From positions 930,001-994,000 of the forward strand of contig LNKV01000002.1 in assembly GCA_001465935.1 (NCBI GenBank): DNA of 64,000 nucleotides, written 5' to 3'. The position numbers and the translations under genes were made by a program. Below, piece by piece: positions 11,849 through 23,190 of this stretch. Source of the stretch: Clarireedia homoeocarpa. Lineage: Eukaryota > Ascomycota > Leotiomycetes > Helotiales > Rutstroemiaceae. Numbering within the stretch: position 1 is the first letter of the stretch; every line of letters begins with the position of its first letter. The notes under the pieces are model-generated. The model was given only the letters and a program-made list of their open reading frames with translations. It did not search any database and had not been told where the DNA came from.

Positions 11849-14800
11849 ATGGGCGCCCCTCCTCCAGCTAGCATTAACCTCTTCACGTGCACTTTAGGTG
11901 AAGCTCAGGCAAAAGGCATAACTGCGGTCAACCGGAATTTGTACCGCACTGTCAACCAATTCATCGACTTCCAGGCCAACTATTATGGAGATGAACTAGC
12001 TGTCGCATATCCGAGGGCGCCAGACGGTCGGAATGTCCAGATCTTCACCTTTCGGCAGCTGCGAAGCGTTTCTCTTCATGTCGCTCAATATCTGGATAAT
12101 GCTGGCAACATGGATTCTCCTACCAACTTCGATAAAGAATTAGAGAATCAGAAGTGCGTTGGTCTTCTGGGACGCAGCACTTTAGATCTACTGTTTATAT
12201 GGCTAGCATTGATGAGGAAAGGAGTTTCCGTTTTGTTGTTAGCGTCAGTCCCCTCTCGGCCCATTCCTATCATTAAGTCTAACATATTACTAGACCGCAA
12301 TGCTCACCAGAAGCCCTCAGACATCTGTGCTCTGTACTTCATGTTAAAGTTGTATTCTATGATGAATACTACAGTCGTGAAGCCGCCAATGCCGAAGCCG
12401 TTGAACCGCCAATAAGCAAAGCTTTCCGAAAATATCCGTGGCAGCATCCAACAGCAACAGAATCCCTACAGTCATGTATCGCAAGAGGACTTCATGGCAA
12501 GGAGGACCCGGAAGACCAAGCTATTCCTTTGCACCACGATGAAGAAGCACGAGTTCCCTACTATCACCACACCTCTGGGACATTATCTGGCCTCCCGAAG
12601 CCCATCGCACAATCCCATATGGCTGCATGTGTGGCACTGCCAATATTCGATGGTCGAGGTGAAGCGACGTTCACAACTACTCCTCTCTACCATGGAGGTA
12701 TTGCTGATTGTTTCCGTTCGTGGACAAGTGCATCGCCAATATTCCTCTTTCCTGGAGAGGTCGCAAATATCACAGCCGAGGCTATCATTGGATATTTCTC
12801 TGCTATAAATCGAAAAGATGACAATGGAAATAATCATTCTCTCGCACAGAGAAAATGGTATTTCACGGGCGTCCCTTACGTTTTACGAAATTTATGCGAC
12901 AGCGCTGCTGGGATCGGTTTTCTTCGGAGGATGAATATCGTTGGTGTAGGTGGCGCATCACTACCATCTGACGTTGGTGATTCACTCGTTGATCTTGGCG
13001 TCAATCTTGTATCCCGATTTGGTAGTGCAGAATGTGGATTTCTTCTTTCCTCGCATCGCAACTATGAGATAGACAAAGATTGGGAGTACCTCCGACTCAA
13101 TGATTCTAACATTCCTATTGTCTTTGAGCCAAGTAGCGATTTCGAAGGAAAGTGTGAACTAGTGGTGAAGAGTGGTTGGCCGCACCTCGGGAAGAAAAAT
13201 CGGGAGGATGGAAGCTTTGCGACAAGTGATCTCTTCGAACCCCATCCCCGCATACTAAATGCTTGGAAGTGTTCAGGAAGAAGTGATAGCCAAATCACGC
13301 TTGTGACAGGGAAAAAATTTGATCCAGTTCCTCTCGAGGAAGCTATTACAAAGTCCTCGGCACTAATTAGGGAAGTCTTCGTGTTTGGAAATGGAATGTC
13401 CTACCCAGGAGCGTTGATTTTCCGATCAGTGACTGCCGCATACGGACGTAATGAGCAAATCAGGAATTCTATTTGGCCTGGGATAGCAACCATCTGCCGG
13501 TGTGGTCCAGAGCACGCCAGAATACCCAAAGACATGTTGATTATTCTGGGTCATGAGGAGCCATTGAAGATAACTAGCAAGGGAACTGTTGTGAGAAGAT
13601 GGGCAGAACAACACTATGCGAGAATAATAAAAAATGCTTATGAAGGAACATCTGCAGATCTAATTTACGTCTCGGATGAGGATATGGCACCGTATGTGAT
13701 GAAGCTGATCCTTGATCTTACTGGCCAGGAACCGAATACATCTTGGGACTACGATACGGAATTTCCTGCGCGACTTATTGATTCTATCCAAGCAACACGA
13801 ATCAGAAGCTTCATTCAGAAGGTATGGGCTTGAAAGTCTTCAAATTTTGGTTCTGCTTTTCTGAAGTGCACATCAAGACTGACTGCGAGAATAGCAAATT
13901 CTTGGGATTGATAACACGGTTCAACTTCCGTGGAATGTAGTATACATTTGCGGGACTGTCAATAAGTAAGTCTATTGCTGCCGACTACTGGCTATGAATC
14001 CAGTGGCCTTTCAGATCCATATCATCTTGTCACATAGCAGCCGTACCCATCTCTCACGCTGAAGCATATCTTTCCTTTGGAGGCCGGGGAGTGGTAGACA
14101 TGAGCTAACGAATGCAGACTTGCTGAATACGTAATAAGTGCTCGAATTGGCTTCAATCTTCGACAGGATGACACGGAAGAAATGAAAATAATGGTAGAGC
14201 AATATCTAGATAAGCTGGTTTCGCCATCGGTGTCATGGCTAAAGGCCTTGCAGGCACCCACACAACGTGTTGTTGTATGTTCTAGAGGGCTCTCGTCTGT
14301 TTAAATAACGCTGATCATGTTTATAGATACTCACCGGTGCGACCGGGGCTCTCGGGTCCCATGTTCTTAGTCAGTTACGAGACGCCGTTGGAATAGCTGC
14401 GATAATTTGCTTAGTACGAGCAAGCAATGTGGACGAAGCACGCGACAGAGTCTTAAAAGCTCTAAGAAAAAGAAAATTGGATCATCGAGCCGAATTGGAC
14501 TCTCGAGTCAGCTACGTACCTGCGCAGCTGGATCGAGCGGATTTAGGCCTTTCACAAGAGAGATATTCAATGCTTCGCCAGACTGCTACAGATATCATTC
14601 ATGTAGACATCCCCATATTGTACCACAGCTTTCGACCAGCTTGCTGACTTGATCTAGGTTGCATGGGAAGTCAACTTCATTCGGCCACTACAGTATTTCA
14701 AGGACTCACTGGAGGGCTTGGTAAACTTGATTAATTTATCTTTATCATGCGACAGACAGGTTCACTTTCTTTTCTGTTCGTCCACTGCAAGCATCGCGAG

Positions 14801-15503
14801 GATGGGTAGCAGGCCAACAGTCGTTTTGGAGCTAGCTTCAGAGAACCCTACTCGTGCAGCTGACGTGGGTTACGCTAAGAGTAAATGGGTCGCCGAATGT
14901 ATCTGCTGGGAGGCGAGGAAAAACACAGTAGCACAAATTAGTGTAGTGCGTATTGGTCAATTGACAGGAGACACAGTACATGGAATCTGGAATGAAACGG
15001 AGGCGTGGCCGCTCATGTTAAGCACAGTGTATCAGCTTGGCTGCTTGCCGGAAATCGACGAGACACTCACCTGGCTTCCAATTGATATCGCAGCTGCGGC
15101 GATTCTTCAACTTACCGCCAATCACAGAGCACCATTAGCACCTCAAATCAGCTTCTATCATCTGGTCAATAATTCGCAGGCAACGCACTGGAATGATATG
15201 CTCCATTGGCTTCAAGAGTTTCATCCGGGTCCTATCCGTATTGTTAGTTATGAAGAGTGGCTTGAAGAATTGGATCGTCTAGAGGATAACAATCCCGCAA
15301 AAGTTTTGTCGACGCTTTGGCGAAATTCTTTGAAATCAATTGAAGGTCAAGAAGCGAAGGTTGCAGGATACGCAATCAATAATATGATGCTGATAGCACC
15401 CATCATGTTGACGATTACTCCTGTCGACAAGGAGCTGATGAGAAAGATTTGGGAATGGATGATGTCCGTTAATGCTGGAGATAGCCGTCTGACGGGAAAC
15501 TAG
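11849..15503 (+). CDS. NRPS-like adenylation-thiolation-reductase (A-T-R) enzyme
   Basis: Six exons (11849-12243, 12294-13821, 13895-13965, 14118-14274, 14327-14602, 14658-15503) give 1,090 residues, typical of fungal stand-alone carboxylate reductases. The adenylation domain (1 to about 560) has the AMP-binding loop TSGTLSGLPK near 225-234, TTTPLYHGG, and RFGSAECG. The carrier-domain serine lies in LIDSIQATRIRS (about residue 629), split by an intron soon after. The reductase domain starts with the NAD(P)H loop LTGATGALGSH at about 719-729 and has the catalytic Tyr-Lys in GYAKSKW (about 881 and 885). By family knowledge such enzymes activate one carboxylic acid, load it on the carrier and release it as aldehyde or alcohol. 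There is no condensation domain. All A-T-R motifs are present, so it is likely active; the substrate is unknown. It belongs to the same broad class as Lys2, but the flanking genes suggest specialised metabolism. Confidence 0.92.
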
Positions 15504-16065
15504 AGTGGTAAAGAGACAGATGGGTCTGTGAAAGAAAGGAATAAGAGCGTGTGGGGGGACACAATGGTACCGAAGGGGTCGAATCATGCTAGTGAGGGGT
15601 AGCAAGTTCACTTGTGATTTTGTATCAACGGTCATGTTGGATGAACCGGCTCTTGGGTCATTTTGGAATGGTTTGGGAAGGTTGTTGAGAGAGCTGTCTT
15701 GTTGATACTGTAGTCAAATGAGCTGGGAGTGAAGCTATGCAAAGCGGGGTCTTTCTAAGCATCACTATCGAGGCTGGATTCATGGATAATACAGACCAAT
15801 AAACAGTAATGGGTAAAACAAGTCATTGTTGACTAGATTCTCGTCAAGGGCCTAGGAGAATGTAAATGTGCTTACAGTTTCACATGTGAGTGTGATTGTA
15901 CAGCAGAACTATGTAGAGAGGCTCGTTCCCACATCGACGAAATTCCCCATTTCCGCTCCATCGTCGGTACACATGCAAGCTTTATGACGACATACTCGAG
16001 TGCACCATTTAACTTACTCATAAGTTAACTTAATTTACAATTTAATTTACTACGAAGACTCGACA
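15504..16065. other. Intergenic region between A-T-R reductase and PPX1
   Basis: No gene. The last 60 bp before PPX1 are AT-rich (TTAACTTAATTTACAATTTA), likely part of its promoter or leader. Confidence 0.45.
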
Positions 16066-17335
16066 ATGGCTCTCACGCGGGTCCCGGTCTCGGCTTTTCT
16101 CTCCTCTGCTAAAGCTTCGTTGGAAATTGCTACGCAAAAAGGTTCCCCCATAACTTTCGTGGTTGGTAACGAATCCGCTGGTCTGTACCTTCCTGGCATA
16201 TTTATTGCCCGTAGATGGGTACTAACATACCGAGCATATAGATCTCGACTCTATCTGTAGCGCCGTAACACTAGCCTACATCCGTACCTTCTCTCCGTCG
16301 ACATCTCCCTCCCGCGCAACCTACATTCCGCTTTCGAACCTGCCCCGCACCGATCTCTCCCTCCGAACTGAGCTCAAGCCCGTTCTCTCGCGCGCGAATC
16401 TGCGAGCTTCAGATCTAATCACCCTCTCTGACTTCAGTCTGCAGGCACTGAAGGCGGAAAATACCAGATGGGTCTTGGTGGATCATAATTCGTTGCAAGG
16501 AGAGTTGGGGACCGTTTTTGGGAAGAGAGTGGTGGGGTGTGTGGATCATCATGATGATGAAGGGAAAGTGAGACCGGTAGAGGACTGTGAGAGGGAGGGG
16601 GAGATGAGGGTTTTGAAGAAGACGGGGAGTTGTGCGAGTTTGGTTGTGGAGTGGGCGAGGAAGTCGTGGGATGAGATGACGAAGGGGGATATGGAGGGGT
16701 CGGGGAAAATGGATAGGGAATTGGCTTATTTGGCGCTGGGACCGGTTTTGGTTGATACGTATGCGTTGAAGTCAGATAAGACAACTGGTAGCGATAGGGA
16801 GACAGTGGATTACTTGGAGGGGTTGATCAAGGATAGTGAGGAGGGGTATGATAGGGAGGCTTTCTTTGACGAGGTTATGAAAGCTAAGGAGAACATCGAC
16901 GACTTGTCCATGAGGGATATTCTACGAAAGGATTACAAACAATGGAGTAAGACCGACACAGCTGTGGGGATTAGTTCAGTAGTCAAGAATATGGAATGGG
17001 TGGTTGACAAGGATGGTGGGAAGGAGCAGTTCTTGGAGGAAGTCAAGGCGTGGATGAAAGAAAAGGAACTTAACTTGTGTATACTTATGTCGGCATACAT
17101 GGAAGAAGGCCAGTTAAAGAGGGAGCTATTTGCATTTGGTACAGGCGTATACGGTGCTGATTTTATTGAGAAATTTGAAAAGGTTGGGGCGGAAGCTTTG
17201 GGTTTGAAAACTTGGAAAGATGGGAGTATGAATTCGACAGGCGAGGAGGAGGCTATGGCTTGCTGGCAGGTGACGAAGGTTGAGAATAGTAGAAAGCAGG
17301 TGGCTCCGCTAGTAAGAAGAATTCTAGGTTTATAG
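16066..17335 (+). CDS. PPX1: Exopolyphosphatase, DHH/DHHA2 family
   Basis: Two exons (16066-16180 and 16242-17335) give 402 residues, matching yeast Ppx1 (about 400). The joined N-terminus reads FVVGNESADLDSICSA, the metal-binding motif of family II pyrophosphatase/Ppx1 enzymes. VLVDHNSL and CVDHHDDEG supply the DHN and DHH motifs, and GPVLVDTYAL gives another metal ligand. The C-terminal DHHA2 domain follows with MSAYMEEGQLKRELFAFG. The enzyme removes terminal phosphate from inorganic polyphosphate chains, mainly in cytosol. The intron falls inside the first metal motif, so an unspliced transcript would be inactive. A long reverse-strand frame (16434-16784) is a shadow of this gene's G-rich coding strand. 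Confidence 0.93.
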
Positions 17336-18553
17336 AGGATGCTGTAAGTTGGGTTGCCTTCGGAGGCAGGTGGTTCAGTCCAGGTAGGATTATTGATGAA
17401 CGATATGGAGATGAAATTATTAGTAAGAGCTCTAGGTATGTGGGCAGAAAACCCAAAAGCACCGCAGTTAATACCTCTGTATACAACGAGCGCTGAGTGC
17501 TGACACGATGTCTAGTATTCACGTAGCAAGGAGAAGTATCAAACTTCAGAGACATGTCCGAAATATAAAACAGAGGGCAGAATCGAGAGAAGCTATGACA
17601 TGTTTCAAATCCTGTCCTGCTATCTCACATCCTGAACATGGGAGCTCAGCTTTTTCATCTATAGTCCTCTGGGACTGGTCCTTATTCTTTTGGACGTCAG
17701 AGATTTGCCTGGAAAACTACCAGATGACCTGCTCGAGATCCCACTATTTCGATGTACTTATTAAAGACATGCAACGGCGACCATGCGAAGGTCCAGCCTA
17801 GGATCTCACTCTCCTATGCTCTACTGCGATCCAGCACAACATCTGTCTACATCTTTCGCTGTGAACGATTCTCGGTCGCAGTAATAGAGAAGCTCGGATG
17901 ATGAATCAGAACTCTGAATGTGATGCGCCACCGGGGGATGATGTTCAAAAAGGCCCGTAGGCATGCTGTGTTCCTTCACAACTTAATATACCTCAAAGTA
18001 GGTGACTAGGTTCGGGATCTAACAATCAGTTCTATGATTGAACGTCGATTTTGTATAGCAAGGGAATGGATTGCCCAGATGAAAAGTTGAAAATGATCCA
18101 TGACTCAATGTAGCCCGCTCTAGAAGGAGGCCCTGAATGTTCGATACTGTATCTGCTTCAACAGCGGGCTCTAATGCGCATGACTTATCTCTCTCATCAA
18201 TGATTGAAGAGACGCCTAACAAAAGGGACCATGTGGAATCCCTGACAGTTACTTGTTTGAAGAATCAGGAGATGCTCAAATGAATATAAAGCTCAGCTTG
18301 AGGATATTCAATAAGCATGAAATTCTGGTTCGAAAACTACAATTCTGAGTATCAGGGTCATCAAGAAAATGGTAGCAACCATTTCAACCGCGTCTGCGTG
18401 TGGTTCTGGTGCGGAATTGCGGAATTGCGGAATTGCGGCCGCGTACGCGCCCGCAGGACGTCAAAAAGTCTAGTTATGCGTTATGTCAGGAGAAGCTGGG
18501 CTCTCTGAACAATCATACTACTTCCTATTTTACAATGTAATCGACACCTCCTC
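17336..18553. other. Gene-free 1.2-kb stretch between PPX1 and the WD40 gene
   Basis: Frames at 17508-17801 and 18019-18222 lack recognisable content. It contains a small tandem GCGGAATT repeat at about 18411-18438, next to a GC-rich NotI-like run. Nothing else stands out. Confidence 0.45.
18411..18438. repeat. Tandem GCGGAATT octamer, three copies plus
   Basis: Three consecutive perfect copies of the octamer GCGGAATT are followed by GCGGCCGCG. The GC-rich run after it stands out from its AT-richer surroundings. No gene covers it. Confidence 0.8.
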
Positions 18554-20020
18554 ATGGAGACAACCAAGAAGATCCCAGATCTTGTGGCCTCCACAGATGA
18601 GTTATACTGTTGTTCGATCCTAGAATCGCGGAGACGCGAGAGACTGATTCAAGCAAAAGGATCGGAGCTCCAACAAGCAGCAGCAGCGCCAATTCCCACT
18701 GGCAGCGAATATGCAGAGGCTAATTACTTTAAAAGCGCACAATGGTACGAGACCCAATGCCCGGTTCTAGATCAAGCCCTGACCTACTTTTAGGACACCG
18801 GACGGGACCAGTCTGTTGACTTCGAGCGCTGATAATACGATTCGGACGTTCATCCTACCACCAACGCTTCTCGACGATCCATCTTCACCGTCAAGCCTTA
18901 CACCATATACTACACATTTATTTCCTACTACCGTCAATTGCCTCACACTATACCCATACTATACACTTTCCGAACCGACCACCACTCTCTACCTCAGCGC
19001 TCCGTCCGCCCTTCCAGTTCGTTTATCGAACACGCTCTCTCCTACGGCTGCCCCCTTGGCAACCTATTCTCTCGTCTGCCCTACTACCGAAGCCTACCTT
19101 ACCCCTTCATCTATTCTTTGGTCAGCTCCTGGCACACATTTTCTCACCGGCACCGATTGCTTAATATCCCTCTTCGATATATCTCGCAATGGATCCGGTC
19201 CCGTCACTCGTCTTCCTACTATTCCTTCCAAACGACATAAAATGAAAGGGGGAGGAGTAGGCATGCGCGGAATTATTAGTGCGCTGTCTCTGCAGCCAGA
19301 TAGTGATGGACAAGGGATATTGGCAGCGGGGACTTGGACACGATGGGTTGGGTTGTACGATGCTGCTGGAATGGGTGGGACAATTGCTACCTGGAGTATT
19401 GCAGAAGCAGCAGATAGAGAAGCGGAGATTAGTGGAACAGGGATCGCGCAGGCTGGGTGGAGTAGGTGTGGGAGGTACATGTGGGTTGCGGAAAGGAAGA
19501 GTAGAGGGATATTGGTATATGATGTAAGAGTCGCGGGAAAATTGGTATGTTGGCTGGAAGGCAGAGAAGGAGATACAAATCAGAGGCTTGGAGTCGATTC
19601 TTTTGAGGGAGATAACGGATTAGAGATTTGGGGTGGCGGTATGGATGGAGTGGTGAGAGTCTGGGAGGGAGTAGGTACACAGGAAGGTGGATGTAGGAGG
19701 GATTGGGAGTGGAAGGCTCATGATGGTATGCTCTATACGCTGAATAAAACTTGTTATTGGTTTGCTGACAGTATCCAGATCCGATTGGCTCGACCGTATT
19801 GCACAACACCGGGACGGTGGCAGCAACCTGCTCGGGTCAAAGATCGGAGCCAAGTTGGAAAGACAGGTTTATTGTGGATGATAGAAGTAGCTCAGACGAA
19901 GGATCCAGCTCAGACGATGGAAGTTCTTCTAGCGAAAGCGAGGAGAGCACCTCAATATCCGTATCACCTCAACCTCCTTCCAAAGTCCCGGATAACAGTC
20001 TAAAAGTTTGGAGTCTATGA
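18554..20020 (+). CDS. WD40 protein of the WRAP53/TCAB1-Swt21 family
   Basis: Three exons (18554-18744, 18794-19725, 19779-20020) give 454 residues. The first splice restores NYFKSAQW-TPDGTSLLTSSADNTIRTF, the diagnostic entry into the propeller shared by human WRAP53 (telomerase/Cajal-body RNA chaperone) and yeast Swt21 (nuclear splicing-linked protein). Further blades include HFLTGTDCLISLFDISRNG, GIISALSLQPD, ILAAGTWTRWVGLYD and LEIWGGGMDGVVRVWE. The last exon gives DPIGSTVLHNTGTVAATCSG, then an acidic Ser-rich tail. The role is probably RNA or RNP related in the nucleus, by homology only. The start at 18554 is the first ATG of the open frame. Introns of 49 and 53 nt are essential: without splicing the frame is broken twice. 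Confidence 0.82.
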
Positions 20021-20353
20021 TATTCCCGTTGATCTTTCGGCATCGATGAACGCAATAGATAGTTAAAGTGAGAGCTAGTGTTGGATATCCTGGCATTATT
20101 CCTATCTGTGTCCTCATATTTTACAGCGGTTGTATGAAAAGATTGTCAGTACTACCTTCACTTCATCTACCGTCCTAGCTAACAGCTTAAGGCTATATAC
20201 ATTGTTAGATCCATTATTCATCAAGCTTATCTAACAAAAATGTGAAGCCCAAAATATTTCATCAGCAACAGATATCTCCGGCATTATATTCAGCTCAGAT
20301 CACTCAGCATATAGCACAAAATTGTAACACCCAGATCCTACAATCATGGTATT
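20021..20353. other. Convergent 3' intergenic region
   Basis: AT-rich spacer between two convergent genes, expected to hold both 3' ends. No gene or strong structure seen. Confidence 0.5.
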
Positions 20354-23190
20354 CTACCAGGTTGTTTCAATAGCAGCCCCGACCCTGTCAACGATCCTCC
20401 TTCCACACATCTCCCCAAACCTCTGCATTCTCTCTCTCTGACTCATGCGTATGAAAGCCGCCAACCCATAATTCCCATTCATACTTTCTTCTTCAGGCAA
20501 ACCATCCGATGGCCTCAGATCTCCGATCACAGATTGTGCCGCATAAGCATTCATCCCTGCCTTTCTCAAGAATATTTCCCACCATGTCTCGGTCTCCAAT
20601 AGGAAAACACGTCTTTCAGGTGGGACACGATGTTTTATAATCAACCCCGCGATCCATTTCGAAAGGCTTTCTTTCTCTTCTTCCGGGACTAGATTCACGA
20701 TAACACTCCCATCGAGACTCAACGTCCACCCAACAAAGTCTGCCCAAGCAAGGCAATCATTGTTGTCCAGTTCAATATGGTCTGAACTGACTAAGATGGT
20801 TAGGTTCTCATAGCGACCGCAAACTTTCTCAATACGATCACGTATCGCAACTTTGGTCTTCTGGCCTGGGAGAGGCTTTTGTTTGATCTTTTGCAGAGTG
20901 GTTAGAATGATACCCGTGGATGGCGATATGATGAAATCTGCTTCCCATGCTAGCGGGGATGTGGTCGGAGAACGAGTTATGGAATTTGGTAGCCAGGTAA
21001 CGGTATTATGTGCCGAGAAGTCTCGTTCGACGAGGTTGAGCTTGGGGATAAGAGCGTTGAGATTTCGGATAAGCGCGCGGTTCTTGAGCATGGTAGAGGA
21101 AAGAATTATGTCGGATGGCGAGTCAGACACGGCGATAACGGGCGCGGGGAGCGGCTGCCTGACAGGAGTCTCTGTGGGGAGAGCAGGAGAGGTGCGAATC
21201 GGTAGTTGAATCAAAGTATTTATGACAGAGGCTGGAGGCTCAGGCTGCTCATCAAGTTTTGGCTTTTTTACTCCTCGTATTTCAAGAAAATTATCCAAGC
21301 GATGAGTTGACGAAAATATGTCGGTTGCGAATGACTCTTGAAGCTGTTGCTCTGCTCGCAATCTTTTCCGATTTCGTTTTTCCAAGATCGGTGGTGCCTC
21401 TGCTGAAGTCGCACCAATACCTTTGGGATCCTGGACGGGTTTGCATCCAATATGTACATCCTGGATGAAAGGAATCTTGTGCTGCTTTTCCACATGCTCA
21501 CAATCTTCTTTCTCTATGTCGATCTCTTTTTTTCGCTTTCGGATCAATGATGATATGTCTTGCATATCTGTTTCGAAGTGACCAGTTTCAAGCTCTTCTT
21601 CCTCATCATCGCTTTCCTCCCTTAAGATATTCAAACCCTCCAATTTCCAAGTTAAATCAGAGCTAGTAACTACATTGTCATCGCCATAACCATGAACAAA
21701 CAACTCCCAAGATTCCGAGGGTGCACATATATCCTCCTGAAGAGCAACCTTAGCCAATTCATGTGGAAATGGCGCCCAAGGCAATTTAGGATGCAGCTGC
21801 TTCAGTCCTGGCCAAGACAGTTCTAAGTTTGCGTTTGTGATAACTGCTTGTATAGACCGTTGAACAGCATCTTTTCCATGATCTCGTTCCAACCACGGCG
21901 GCCTAGGCACAGAGAAATCCATGGTCGGTACGTCCACTCGATGAGTTGTATCGGCCAATTTCTCTTGCTCAGCTTTTTGCATTGCTTGTTCTCCGCTTTC
22001 CCCGAATGCCTCTTCAAAAAATTTCGTATCGATGACTAAGTCAGACGTAGGTAGAACAGATTGAGGTCGACTGTATAGCAGCTCTTCGATGACGTTGTTG
22101 AAGCGAACTTTCTTCGAAAGATCGGTGTGTGTTGGAGGAGTGAGTGTTTCCTCTACCTTCAATCCCTGATCACCTTTCCTTTCCTGTGGTGAAGGTGTTC
22201 CGAACTTGCCCAGACATTCTGGCGGCGAATAAATATCACCAGGGTTGACGTATTGCTCTTCCAACTTCCCCCCTTTACCATAGATTTTATCTCGGATTGG
22301 CGTCGGTACATCTTCTTTAAACAGCTTTTCTTCGATTTTCTCGAGATCCCCATCAGTAAGAGACGCGGGGTCAGAGAGAAGTGGGATATGGCATATGTCA
22401 TCGGGAATCTCAAAGTTGTTCAGGGGAGACGAAGTCATTGGTGAAAGCGCCATCGGAGAGAGGGGTGGTGTAACGTAGCCTATTTCCTGACGCTTTGGAA
22501 AGTCAGTAATGTATGACACTCAGTTCGTAAAAGATAGAACGCTACCTTGTATGGTATTAGAACACTGCACCAAACCTCATCCTTCTCTTTTTCTGCATAA
22601 TTCACTTTCAAGGCATTTTGTAGGAATAACATTGACGATCTCGTCACCTCGATCTTTTCCTGCTTTACTTTTTCCATGGTTTCCATCTCAAAATTGTAAA
22701 ACTCTTCCGGAAACTCTAGACCTTCATTGTTCTCGATATCTACTATTTCAAGTGGGAAATTGATATGATGCAATGGGATCTCAAACCCGTCCCATTTCCC
22801 GAAATCTTGGCAATCGCTTTGATGGTCGGTCCGTAATAGAGGCAACTCAACGTGCATTTTCTTCACATATCTGCCGTCTAGTAATGGGAGTATCGATTCG
22901 TCTATGGTTTCATTGGTTTCTCTATGTACTGCTGAAGCAAGCAGTCGAGCAGCACCTTGAGATATGGACATCCGCTCCTCTTCGATATTGTGCGGAGCTT
23001 GGAGTTGAGGAAGGTGTGCGTGATTGATGAATTCGACAAGCTCCTCTTGCATGCAAAGGAGATGATTGATAGAAGTATCATCGAGCGTATGATCTCGAGC
23101 TATACCATTCAGTCTGGCATACTCAAGGACATCATCTTCCTCTGATACATCACTGGCGGAGTCCTGGTTCATCTCCATATCTGAAGCCAT
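20354..23190 (-). CDS. Large uncharacterised protein with XPF-like/helix-hairpin-helix-type C-terminus
   Basis: Two exons (23190-22546 and 22492-20354) give 927 residues. The N-terminal third is acidic and helical, including DGRYVKKMHVELPLLR and a conserved-looking PLHHINFPLEIVDI. The middle is low-complexity and charged. The last 200 residues look folded: ENLTILVSSDHIELD, CLAWADFVGWTLSLDG and SLSKWIAGLIIKHRV resemble the alpha/beta core of XPF-type nuclease folds, and ETWWEIFLRKAGMNAYAAQ resembles a tandem HhH/SAM-like end. I recall this as a widespread Pezizomycotina family with only a DUF label (perhaps DUF7102). By inference it could be the Zip2/SHOC1-type meiotic crossover factor, which has this architecture without catalytic residues. 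No nuclease ERKxxxD motif is visible. The ATG at 23190 was preferred over the in-frame one at 23235. Confidence 0.75.

Noticed and set aside
16434..16784. 116-codon reverse frame rich in Pro and Ser
   Set aside because: Antisense shadow of PPX1; composition mirrors its G-rich coding strand.
18781..18800. Apparent one-base frameshift in the WD40 gene
   Set aside because: Explained fully by a canonical intron at 18745-18793 that restores SAQW-TPDGTSLL.
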